DNA of 64,000 bases from Xiphophorus maculatus (Eukaryota; Chordata; Actinopteri; Cyprinodontiformes; Poeciliidae): contig NC_036460.1 of assembly GCF_002775205.1 (NCBI RefSeq), positions 4,407,902 through 4,471,901 of the forward strand, given 5' to 3'. Below the pieces are notes generated by a model. That model searched no databases, was not told the DNA's origin, and was given only the letters and a program-made list of their open reading frames with translations. This document shows, one piece after another, positions 33,501-45,500 of the stretch; within the stretch, counting starts at the first letter, position 1; the number at the start of each line of letters is the position of its first letter. Position numbers and translations under genes: made by a program.

Positions 33501-36500
33501 GGAGGAAGTTCAGTCCATGGTGGCCACACTTCCAAATATTGAATTAACTTTAACGGCTCTTCTCTGTTTTGTGGTGGACAAATTATTGTAAGGTAATATC
33601 TGCTGGTTGTATTGTCTTCATTCTAAATGCTAGTGATTCTCACCAAATGAAGCTGTTTGGGTTGCAAGCACAAGGTTGGGAGATGTTTTCCTGCAGCTGC
33701 ATGAGAACCAGAGCGTCTCTCCCTCAGCCTTGGTATAAAACTCCTGCTGTCTCTGCCTGAAAGAGTTTTCAATCAGAAATGTTTCACTATTGATCCTCTT
33801 ATATGTTCTCTGTATTGTGCACAATATGCTAGTAAACCTGATTGAGTGATTTCATCTAACAGTGCTTGGTAATTGATTTTTTCTACATGTTTACAGCCCA
33901 GGAAATTTCCAGTAAACTTCTTAGTGTGGATCTGGTGCATTGCATGTCATGGACAAACGTTAGCAACTGGGTGAAATTTAAAAGCTCAACACAGTCCAGA
34001 CTCTCTGGATGAATCAAAGTGTAGTTACAGAGTGGCTGGTTTTTACCAGGTTAGTGATTTAATGAAGTTTGATTAGATTAAAGGGGAACCAGTGGAGCAG
34101 ATTCAGGGTTATAAAAACCTCAATGTCATTGAGAAGAAGCTGATCAAATATTGAACTTCCTCCACAAATTAAGTTTAAAGTGTAAAAAGATGATAGTTTT
34201 CTATTATTCTGTGATTAAATCTGTTCTCACATTTTCTTTGTAGAAGACAAGGATGAAATATTAATAATTGATAATTCATAGGTTCTTTGTGATGTTGTAG
34301 TGTAATTTTCTCTGTTTGTCTTAAGTTTTTTTCCCACCCATCTCCAGGGCCGGCCTGCAGTATAAGCAGATGCTAAAAGTGCAAAGAATATTAAACAGTA
34401 GATTTAAAAATAACAAAACTCTGCCCAGCTCCCCTCTCCACCCGTTCTCCACTAGTTGGTTGGTTCCTCCACACAGAGTCTGCTCTGTATTGGAGCTTTG
34501 CTGAACAAACTGGAACCAAATTCAGTGAAAATGTTGAAGAAACTTTTTTCTTTCTGCATCCACAGACTCAGTCAGGCTGGTTCAAGGGACCAACCGGTGC
34601 TCAGGCAGACTGGAGGTGAAGACCGACCAGTCGTGGTCCTCAGTGTGTGAAAAAGACTTTGACCTGCAGGATGCAGAGGTGGTCTGCAGGGAGATTGGCT
34701 GTGGGCCTCCTTCAGTCCACCAGGGGGCGCTCTATGGAGAAGCAGAGGCTCCAGTGGGGAGCAGAGAGTTCCTGTGTGAAGGCAGTGAGTCTGCTCTGCT
34801 GAACTGCAGCAGCAGGAAGAGTTCAGGTAGAAACAGCTGCTCACCTGGTCAAGCTGTTGGACTCACCTGTTCAGGTAGAGGAGGATCTGCAGACCTGCTG
34901 CTGTTCACTGCTTCACTTCCTTCATTAATGAACTCTCTGTCTCTGCTCAGATCAAGACAACATCAGGTTGGTGGGAGAGGCCAGCCGATGTGCCGGGAGA
35001 CTGGAGATGTTACATCAAGAAGAGTGGAGACCAGTGATTGCTTGGTATCGTAACTGGAACATGAACTCAGTTGCTGCAGTTTGTGCTGGACTGGACTGTG
35101 GTTCTGCTGTTTCAGTAAGAAAGTCAAAGGGAGATTCATACAGACCAGTTTGGATGATCTATTCTGGCTGTTTGCAGTCAGGATCTGCATTAAAGAACTG
35201 TTTAGTTTTCTATGAAAATAGTGATCAGAGCCATGAGATCATCTGCTCAGGTAACTCTGAACTCTCATATTTATTTCTTTTAAAATGTTTCTTCCATCAG
35301 GTTCCAGATGTCTGCAGAGAAACCGTCACCTTTAACTAAGAACCTGAAACCTTGAGGAGAGGGAAACTAAAGTAATTTAAATATCCAGATAAAGTTTTCA
35401 GTTTAGCCACATAGATGAACAAAAACTCATCATTTTAATAACGTTTAATCTCTGCTGTTTTGAAGTCGATGCATCAAAATCCCAGGAGGAGTTCAAGGAA
35501 ATCAGACATTTTCAAAACCTGAAAATTAACAGAAAATTAACTTTTGATCCAAAATGGTGGATTTCCTGTTTTTAGTGAAAATAGCAGGAAAACCTTTTGT
35601 TTGTTATGGTTGTTAGCCTGGCTGATCTAGGGGGCGCTGTTCAGCTATTTTGCCACATTTATATTTAATTCCATTGAAATATTAACAATTTCACAGAAAC
35701 TAGAGTTTGTTTGACATTTAGTGAGTTTATTAACATGTTAAGGCTCACAAATATGATAAATTCAGTAGAAATAAAAATGAACATTAAAATTCCAGGTACC
35801 GATATAAAACATCAGAGGGACTTCCGGGTCATGACCAAGACGGCAGCTTAACTTCAATGCTAATCAACGGTTTTACAAAAACAACCCAAAAACAAAATTT
35901 ACTTAAGTTCAAGTGAGATTTTACCGATAATAGAGGCGAGGGTTGTCTCACGGCGGAGGAAAACGACCATTAACGAGTTAGAACAACGAATCAACCGACG
36001 CCGCTTCCCGGTCCACGAGGCCGAGGAGGGAAAATGGAGGAGGCTAGCTTGGATAGCACTCTCGCAGAACTTAGAGATTTCAGACGAGACAACAAGCAGC
36101 AGCTTCTGGAGATCCAACAAGAACAGCGTCGAACAAACGATAGGTTAGATGAAGCAGAGGGTCGAATCGAAGAAATAGAAACAGCCATGCAGGCGGCGTC
36201 ATCCCTGATGAAATGACTTCTTCAGCGCCAAGACGACATGGAGGCTGAGCTCATTGATCAGGAGGGCCGCGCACGGCCAGATAACATAAGGATTTATGGC
36301 ATTCCCGAAAAGGCTGAAGGAAACAACATCGAGGGCTTCGTAGAAAAACTGCTTCGGGACTGTTTGGATCTCCTGCAAGATGCTGAACTCAAAATTGAAA
36401 GAGTCCACAGAGAGCTGGCCTCCATAGCCGCCAATGCGCAATCAGAGCCTCGATCAATCAGTGTATAGCTTGATAGTTAGAAAACGAAGGAGGAAGTTAT

Positions 36501-39500
36501 TCGCAGAGCCTGGCAGAAAAAACAATTACAGTACAACAACAAGAGCTTCTACGTCGATCACGATTATCCACCAGCTATTCAAGTAAAGAAGATACTGAAG
36601 GAGAAAAAATCTTTACCCAGCAAGGCTACTTGAGTTCTACGGAGAGGAGACCCGCATGTACCGGACCGCAGCGGAGACGACATCAGACATGGCATCACGG
36701 GGATTCCCGGTCATGATCATCCATCCCCCGGTCAACCCGATCCAGCAGGAGCTACAACAGCTTTCTTCTTGCCAGGTGGCCTGGTACCAGGAGGCGGAAA
36801 CACCGGAGGCGGAAACACCGGGAGGCGGAAACACCGGGAGGCGGAAACACCGAGAGGCGGAAGCACGGGAGGCGGAAACACCGGGAGGCGGAAACATCGA
36901 GCGCCGCACAAATCCAGGAGCGCCAGGAGTCCTGACGGCGGATTAAAGAAAAGCTACAGGAATACAGGCATCAATCTCCTGCAGATAAGTGACTAATTGA
37001 AGAAAATGCGATCGGATGTCATTCCAGTGTTTAACTGTACCCGTGTTTACTCAGGACTAATCATAGACTTAATGGTTGAAGCACATAATGGCTAAAACTA
37101 CAACACAGCCATCTCAGTGGGCCCCACCATACACGATGAGTGGACTTTCCCCCGACTGGAGCTCTAACATCTTCAGCTCGTTTAAGGTTCCTCTGTTCTG
37201 GAAGCAAACCTTCTGTTAAAGACTTTAATATATTTTTGTTACGTTCATTCTGTTATTGTTGTGGGGGTGCAGCTAATTTTAGTATTGAAAAATATATACG
37301 GTTTTGTTCAGTGATGAGACACTTTCTGAAAGAAAAGAGATTGTCATAAGATTAGCAACTGTGAGATTGGCAACATTGACCTCTCTGATCATGACCGCTA
37401 TTATTAACTTAAAAATTAGACGAGGAGCTTAAAATCAAATCAAAATCAAATCAAATTTTATTTGTATAGCACATTTCAGCAGCAAGACATTTCAAAGTGC
37501 TTTACATCATTACAAACACAGAATCACAATGCAATATAGAATCAATCATTAAGTCAAGTTACATCAATAAATTTGTAGTTGATTACATTTCAAATACAAT
37601 CCTAAACAGGTGGGTTTTCAGTTGAGATTTAAAAGAAGTCAGTGTTTCAGCTGTTTTACAGTTTTCTGGAAGTTTGTTCCAAATTTGTGGTGCATAGATG
37701 CTGAAAGCTGCTTCTCCTCATTTGGTTCTGGTTCTGGGGATGCAGAGCAGAACCAGAACCGGAAGACCTGAGAGGTCTGGAAGGTTGATACAACAACAGA
37801 TCTTTAATGTATTGTGGTGCTAAGCCGTTCAGTGATTTATAAACTAACAACAGTATTTTAAAGTCTATTCTTTGAGCTACAGGGAGCCAGTGGAGGGACT
37901 TTAAAACTGGTGTTATGTGCTCTATCTTCCTGGTTTTAGTGAGAACGCGAGCAGCAGCATTCTGGATCAGCTGCAGCTGTTTGATTGATTTGTTGGACAG
38001 ACCTGTGAAGACGCTGTTGCAATAATCAATACGACTGAAGATGAACGCATGGATGAGTTTCTCTAGATCTGGCTGAGACATCAGTCCTTTAATCCTGGAA
38101 ATGTTCTTCAGGTGATAGAAGGCCGACTTTGTAACTGTCTTTATGTGGCTCTGGAGGTTCAGGTCAGAGTCCATCACTACTCCCAGGTTTCTGGCTGATC
38201 GCTGGTTTTCAGTTGTAATAACTAAAGCTGTGCATTGACTCTAGATCTACAACTCTAGATCTATAACTCTAGATCTATAACTCTAGATCTATAACTCTAG
38301 ATCGTTCCTCTTTAGGTCCAAAAATAATAACTTCAATTTTGTTTCTGTTCAGATGGAGAAAGTTTTGGCACATCCACACATTTATCTGTTCTAAGCATCT
38401 GTTCAGTGATTGGATGGGGTCAAAGGTCACCTGGTGACATCGTAATGTAGAGCTGTGTGTCATCTGCATAGTTATGGTAGCTAATATTATTTCCTGTTAT
38501 AACCTGAGCTAGTGGGAGCATATAAATATTGAATAAAAGGGGTCCTAGGATTGAACCTTGGGGTACCCCACATGTGACCTTTGACGAAAAGTTTTCAATT
38601 GAAACAAAGAAATCCCTGTTCTTTATGTAGGATTTAAACCAGTTAAGCACTGGACCGGAGAGTCCGACCCAACTCTCCAGTCGACTCAGTAATATGTCAT
38701 GGTCAACAGTGTCAAAAGCTGCACTGAGATCCAACAGAACCAGCACTGTGGTTCTGCCGCAGTCCGTATTTATGTGGATATCATTGAACACTTTTACGAG
38801 GGCGGTCTCCGTGCTGTGGTAACCATGGAAACCAGACTGGAAGGAGTCAAAGTGGTTGGTTATAGTTAGGAAGCTAGTTAATTGTTTACACACAGCTTTT
38901 TCAATAACTTTGCTGATGAATCAGAGGTCGGCCTGTAATTCTGCATTAGTGATTTGTCCAGATTGTTCTTTTTTATCAGTGGTTTGATTACTGCTGTTTT
39001 CAAAGCCTGGGGGAAAACGCCTGACGAGAGCTATGAGTTTACTATTTGGATCAGATCAGCAGCAATAACAGGCAGGACTTTCTTAAAGAAATGTTCTAGA
39101 GTTATAGATCTAGGACATCCAGACAGCAGGAACTGGAGCTTAGTTGACTTAGAATTTCCTGTAGGGTTTTATAATTAAGTAGTTGAAATTGGGTCATTTT
39201 TCCTGTATTTGTTTTGTTTGGGCACAGCATTGGTACTGACTTTATAGTAGATGTACAGATTAATAATCTGATTTTTTGAATTTTCTCTGAAAAGAAGCTG
39301 GAAAACTGGTTGCAAGCAGCAATACATTGGAATTCAGGTGGTAACGTCACAGGAGGGTTTGTGATTCTGTCAACTGTTGCAAATAAAGCTCGAGCATTGT
39401 TAATGTTTTTGTTTATGACATCCGCAAAGAAAGCCTCTCTTGCATGTTTTAGTGTTAAATGATAGTTACGTAGTCTTTCTTTATAGATGTCACAATGAAC

Positions 39501-42500
39501 GTGGAGTTGAGTTTTACGCCATTTTCGTTCTGCCCTGCGGCAGAGTTGTCTTGCAGATCTAACTGTTTGTGCATTTCTCCATGGAGATTTATTTTTACCA
39601 GACACAACCTTCATTTTAATTGGGGCAATGGAATCAATAATATCTGAAGCTTTAGACTGAAAATCATTTACCAACTTATCTACATCATTACAGCTTAGGG
39701 GTGAGGAAGAAGAGTAGATTTGATTAAAAGTTTCTGCTGTGTTTTCAGTGAGAGAACGTTTTGTGATGGCTGCTGTTTGTCCAAGTGGGTTAAAAGATAA
39801 AGAACTTTCAAAGATAACAGGAAGTGATCCGACAGGGCGACATCAGTTACAGAGACATTGGAAATATTCACACCCTTACTGATATCCAGGTCCAGTGTGT
39901 GTCCTTGAGTGTGTGTTGCTTGTTTGACATGTTGTGTTAGACCAAAAGTCTCTAAAATATTAGCGAGCTTTTTTGCCCCTCTGTCTTGGGGGTTGTCAAC
40001 ATGAATGTTGAAATCACCGACAATTAATAAACAATCATAATCAATACATATAAGAGATAGAAGTTCATTCAAGTCAGTAAAGAAATTTTCCACAAAAGTT
40101 GGAGTTTTGTATAGAGTTACAGTCAAAGTTCGTTTGTGGCCTTTAACCTCAATTCCAAGATACTCAAAAGAGGTGAAGTGACCCAAAGAGATTTTACTAC
40201 AATTTATGGTATTCTTAAATATTGACGCCACGCCTCCTCCTTTTTTGTGTTTTCTATTCTCACTGAAGAAATTGTAGTTGGGAGGCGCAGATTCAATTAG
40301 TACGATCGATTCATTATTATCATTCAACCATGTTTCTGTCAGAAACATAACATCGATATTATGCTCAGTGATGAAATCATTAATTAATAGAGCTTTAGCA
40401 CAGAGAGATCTGGTATTTAAAAGAGCTAGTTTAAGTGACTTGGAGGCCAAGAGTTCTTCAGTCTGAGGTTCCTTTAGGCAGGGGAACAGTCTGATGTTTG
40501 AATTAGGTCTGCTGTATTTTATGTTTCTGTTTTTTGTAAATTTTCTTGTAGTGATCCGGACAGGTAATGTCCTGTTCTGCAGTGCCGGGGGGCCAGACAC
40601 ATTCTGGAGCAAGACGGGTGTAAAGATAAAGTCTGGACCCCGGCCTCAGACCTCAAAAACGCAGAGTGATGGATCCTCTGGGACGTTAGAGTCAGGTGGC
40701 TTAAATGAAGTGAGGTCTGCTACGTGAGCGCTAAGGAGAGACGTCCCAAGTACAACCTGTTGATTCATTCCATCTGTAAATTTAAGAAACTCCGGTCCAG
40801 AAGACATTTCTCCATGTTTATCTTGTGAATCCTGTGAATAAGTGGGTGAGCAGAGAGGGAGGGGGGAAGGAGGAAGGGAACCAGTCGCTCCGCCTCCAGT
40901 CGATGTTGTATCAGCTGTTTTTGCCTGATAAGCTGACGGTTCCTTCCTAGTCAGAAATCCTTGAGCCTGTTCTTCTGAAGCGATGATCACCTTGCTGTCC
41001 TTGTTGATAAAGTGAAAAAGATTTGCAGTGAGCAGCTTTATCCCATGTTTATTAAGCTTCTTCCAAAAAGGTGAAAGCGCTGCCAATAGATCCAGAGGTT
41101 ATCGATGAAGGTCACTGAGCTGGCAGAGCAGCTTTTAATCAGCCATTTGTTTATCATGTCCAGCCTGGAGTGTTTTTCGTCTCCCCATTGAGGTGATGGA
41201 ATTGGACCACTGAGAAATAACTTCATTTTTAACTTTCCCATAGTGTTCAGTAGAATATTAAAGTCCTTTTTCAGAATCTCAGATTTCTGCTTTGCCACAT
41301 CGTTGGCTCCAACATGCACAACTAAAGACTCAATATCTGGCTGATCAGCGGTTAGTGAAAGAACTTTACGAGTTAAATCAGATACAGTGTCACCAGGAAA
41401 AGAAATCACTCTCGTTTTCTTGGGATTGCAAACGTGACTGATTCCATTTACTGCCTCATCTCCAACAATAAGCACTTTTGGCATACCTTTCGTTTTCCTG
41501 GTAGCCGCTTTGTCCTTTGGGGCTTTGGGGGGTGGATGTGTTAGACTTGCCTCATTGTTGATGTTTGAAAGCGAGGTTTCACTCAGAGGCTCAGGCTGGA
41601 GTACAGAAAATCTGTTTTTCAGTGGGATTCCCACAGAGTCAGAATGTTTTGAGGCCCAGGCTGGTCGCTCTGTCCTTGGGAGCGGGGTCGGTGGAACCGT
41701 TTTGGTTGCAGCTGCTTGTTTGTTTTTCTTTGGTGGAGCAGGTGTTGAGGTTGAAGGTGGGTTTCGGCTCAGAGCCGGCCACGCTGATTCGTCCAGGTGA
41801 GGGGTTCTCCCTGTCAGTCGCCTCATCGGATCTGCGGTGTGAGACGTTTGCTTCGGCTTGGCACCCAGAGCGTTCCACGGTGAGCTGCTTGATGCGAGGC
41901 GTACAACCTCTCCGTTGATTTGAGGAAGAGTTGTCTGATTTCCACAGTTAGCGTTGATTTCAAAGTTCACTTCCAGCTGTTTGATCTTCATTTCTATAGA
42001 CTGAAGTCGTTGTATAATACTACTAATGTCCTTGGGGTCGGCCGGAGGCATTTTGTCCTGGTTCAACTTGGAGATGAAGTTGGTAAAGTAAGGTAAAAAT
42101 AAAAGTAAGAAAATCCCCCAGTCCTTAGGTTTGTAGTAATCCAGTTATGATGTTGAAAATGTAAATATAACTATAAAAACTGTCACTTTAAAAGTAGCTC
42201 AGGCAAAGTTATCAGTAAGGACGGGAGAGAGCAGGACAAGCTGTTCCTCCTTCAGCTGCCAGACCAGAAGTAACTAGACCATTTCACCACTTACATTTGC
42301 TTTTGAAAGTACACAATGGAGATTAAAAACGAGTATACTGTATGACTGAATGACTTCCAATTTACAAAACTAATCAAATCTGACATAAGCACATTTCTAA
42401 AAGAAAACAATAATGGAGAGGTTAGTCCAGAAATAGTTTGGGATGCACTAAAAGCAGTTATGGGAGGTAAAAATTATATCTTTCTGTGTCCAAAGAAAGA

Positions 42501-45500
42501 GAGCAAACCAATTAAGACTATCAGAATTAAACAACAAAATAAAAGAGGTTGAAACAAAACATGAGACAGAAATAAAACCAGATTAAAGCTGCAAGCAGCC
42601 TCGGGCGGCCCTCGCAGCAAGCGCCGCTCCGGCCTATTGGCCACCGCGGGGGTTCCAGCCACCGCAGAAGGTCTCGCACGTTTTCCAGAGCCGCAGCCCG
42701 CTCACCACCGCAGAAGCTCCGGCACAGTTTCCAGCACCGCCGCCTGCCATCCGTCGCAGAAGCTGTCGCGCATTTTCCCCGCCCATCCACCGGGCGACAC
42801 GCGTGAATGCGTTTGGCGGCGCTCCCAGACGACTGTCAAAAAATCTGGTGCAGATCGGTCGATGCATCGAGGAGATACAGCCGATGTATTAACTTAGGGG
42901 GCGCAGTGGAGTCAAATTACATCTCAAACCCGTTGGGCTCTTTAGAGGGGAACAAAGGTCATACATATCCAGTTTGGCGCCAATCGGATGATCCATGTGT
43001 GAATTAGAGCCAAACGTATGCATATGGCGAGGGACTGATATTCGCCATTTGGCCACGCGCACACGGTTCAGCCAGCAGCGAGCATTGACAGAGTTTATCA
43101 TCCGAATCATCTTGATTAGGTCAAGAGAGCCATAAACGGAGCTTTCCAAGGAAAAAAACGGCACTTCCTGTTCTGAGGGAGCGGGGCTTAGATGACGTCA
43201 TAATATGATGACGTAGGATCGATGGGCATCCCACCAGGATCACTCAGGCCAAGTTTGATGCAGCTCGGTCAAAATATGTGGAATGTAGAGGCAAACGTAT
43301 ACGAACGGCGTTGCCGCCATTGAAAACTCTTGGCACTTTAAAGCAAGCGAGACCAACTTCGTATCTGTCATCCAACACAGAATCACCTTGATTAGGTCAA
43401 GAGAGCCATAGATGAAAGTTTCCAAGGAAAAAAATAGCACTTCCTGTTGTCAGGGGGCGGGGCTTAGATGACGTCATAATATGATGACGTAGGATCGACG
43501 GGCATCCCACCAGAGTCACTCAGGCCAAGTTTGGTGCAGCTCGGTCGAAACATGTGGAATCTAGAAGCAAACGTATGGCATCGGCGTTACTTCACTTCGC
43601 CACGCCGCCACACCCAGCTGCTTCATCGCTGACTTGAATCCACAACACACCAACATGTGTTCTGTCTCTGGACACAGTTTCATGTTGATTAGGTCAAAGG
43701 GCTAAGATAGCGACCGTTCAAGGTAAAACATGACACTTCCTGTTCTCAGGGGGCGTGTCCTAAGCGATGTCATAATTTCCCCACAGGGTCTTTTAGGACA
43801 CCTAATGATGATCAATAACTGAAAGTTTGGTGTCTCTGTGAGTTTCTGTGCAGGATATATAAGAGTTTTGTGTTTCATGGCGAGTAGGTGAACTTTGACC
43901 CCTACTAACCCCCCTTCAGCAAGCTCATACAGTCACCGTTTTGATAACTTTAAATCAAACATGCCTTATGATCAGACTGACCGGGTTTGAAGCCGATCAA
44001 TCGAAATCCCTAGGAGGAGTTCGATCAAATACGAAGGCTGTAAACGTCAAAATCGAGGTCAAAAATGGACCTTCAATACAAAATGGCCGACTTCCTGTGA
44101 TAGTTGGCTTATAACATTAAATGTAAGTTCTGAGTCTTTTGGTGAGCTCTACAAGTGTACCAAATTTCATGTCTCTACGATGAAGTACGTTCATACCATT
44201 GTGTCAACAGAAAATGCGATTTTTGCGACAACCTTAAAATTCAAAATTTTTAAATTTTCTAGTCGCGACCACCAAGTTTGGTGAGTTTTTGAATATGATA
44301 AAGCCCCCAAAAAGGCGCCTCTTTGGGGGGGCAGAATCGTAATAATAAACAGTACAGATACAATAGGCCTTCGCAGCGCTTTGCTGCTCGGGCCTAAATA
44401 TAGCATCCATCCGTCCGTCCGTCCGTCCGTCCATCCATCTTCTAACAGCCTTGTCCCTAGTGGGTCGGGAGGTGCTGCTGCCTCTCCAGCTACGTTCCGG
44501 GCGAGAGGCGGGGTCACCTGGACGGGTCGCCAGTCTGTTGCAGGGCAACACACAGACAGACAGGACACACAACCATGCACACACCTAGGGAGAATTTAGA
44601 GAGACCAATTAACCTGACAGTCATGTTTTTGGACTGTGGGAGGAAGCTGGAGTACAAAGTATAGTATAAAGCCTAAAATATTAAGAAATAAACTTAACCC
44701 TGCTGTTGTGTTGCGGGTCAAATTGACCCATTTTAAAGTTTAAAAATAGTAACAAAAATAGTTGGAAGTATTTTTTTTGCATGGAACTTTTTCTACTTGT
44801 CTTAATAGGTGCACTCTACATATAACTTTTAAATTTATTCATTTTACACATTTGTAACCCCTCTGGGTCTACTTTTTACATAGATGCTGCTCGGGTCAAT
44901 GTGACCCGGCAGTCAAGTTAAAGTGCAATAAAAGATTAAAAAATGTAGAAGAATGGATAGAGTGTATTAATGAAATCTATCAGGTGGAAAGATTAACATT
45001 TCTAATTCATTTTCAACTGAACAGGTTCATTATCTTGAGGTCCAAATGGGTTTCCTATGTCAACCAAACACAATATGCAAGAATACTAGATTGTTGAGAA
45101 TTAAAAAAGAAACGGTTCTTCCTTCAGAAAGTGTCTATTTACTATATAATTTACTTAGTTATACACATAAAAGTAATGTCTCTCCAAAATAATAACTCCT
45201 TGTTCCATCTTTTCGTTTAGTTTTGTTTTTGTAAATAGAAATGTAACGAGAAGAAATTTTGTATCTGATCACAAACTGAAATTGTGCTTTTGTAATTTTC
45301 TCAATACCTCAAAAATAAAGAATTAAAATAAAATTCCAGGTACAGTCGGTTTCACTTCACCTTTGATGCTCTGAGTTTTTCTAGTTTGGTTTTCTTGGCC
45401 TTTATTTTTATCAAACTCAGAGATGTTTCCATGTGGATCTAGAAAATTAAAGTTCTGAAATATTTTAAACCTTTTTTCTTTCTGCATCCACAGACTCAGT

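Larger units (their letters stand above)
37440..42272 (-). mobile_element. Near full-length L2 LINE, reverse strand, in L1-B
   Basis: The 3' end is at 37440 (CAAATTTTATTTGTATAGCA) and the 5' region is near 42272 (sequence up to CCAGACCAGAAGTAAC). Minus-strand order is ORF1 (42051 to about 40646) and ORF2 (about 40612 to 37656). It interrupts L1-B between endonuclease and RT remnants. I see no clear target duplication. Several frameshifts make it inactive. Confidence 0.8.
35800..45329 (+). mobile_element. L1-type LINE B with nested elements, in gene 2 intron
   Basis: Flanked by AAAATTCCAGGTAC (35786-35799 and 45330-45343). Gene 1 has one copy of that site (20514-20527), and gene 3 carries the same insertion from 62570. 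Its pieces are: 5' leader, ORF1 remnant 36034-36905, traces of the endonuclease to about 37437, an L2 (37440-42272), an ORF2 fragment (42273-42580), a long repeat (42585-44395), a SINE (44405-44654), a TTAA-flanked element (44698-44917), and the L1 3' end (44922-45329) with a final AATAAAG and short A-rich tail. It has decayed far more than L1-A. Confidence 0.85.

Noticed and set aside
36637-36909. Repetitive minus-strand frame ([14 protein letters not shown] repeats)
   Set aside because: Product of the GC-rich minisatellite; the real frame there is the dead L1 ORF1 tail on the plus strand.
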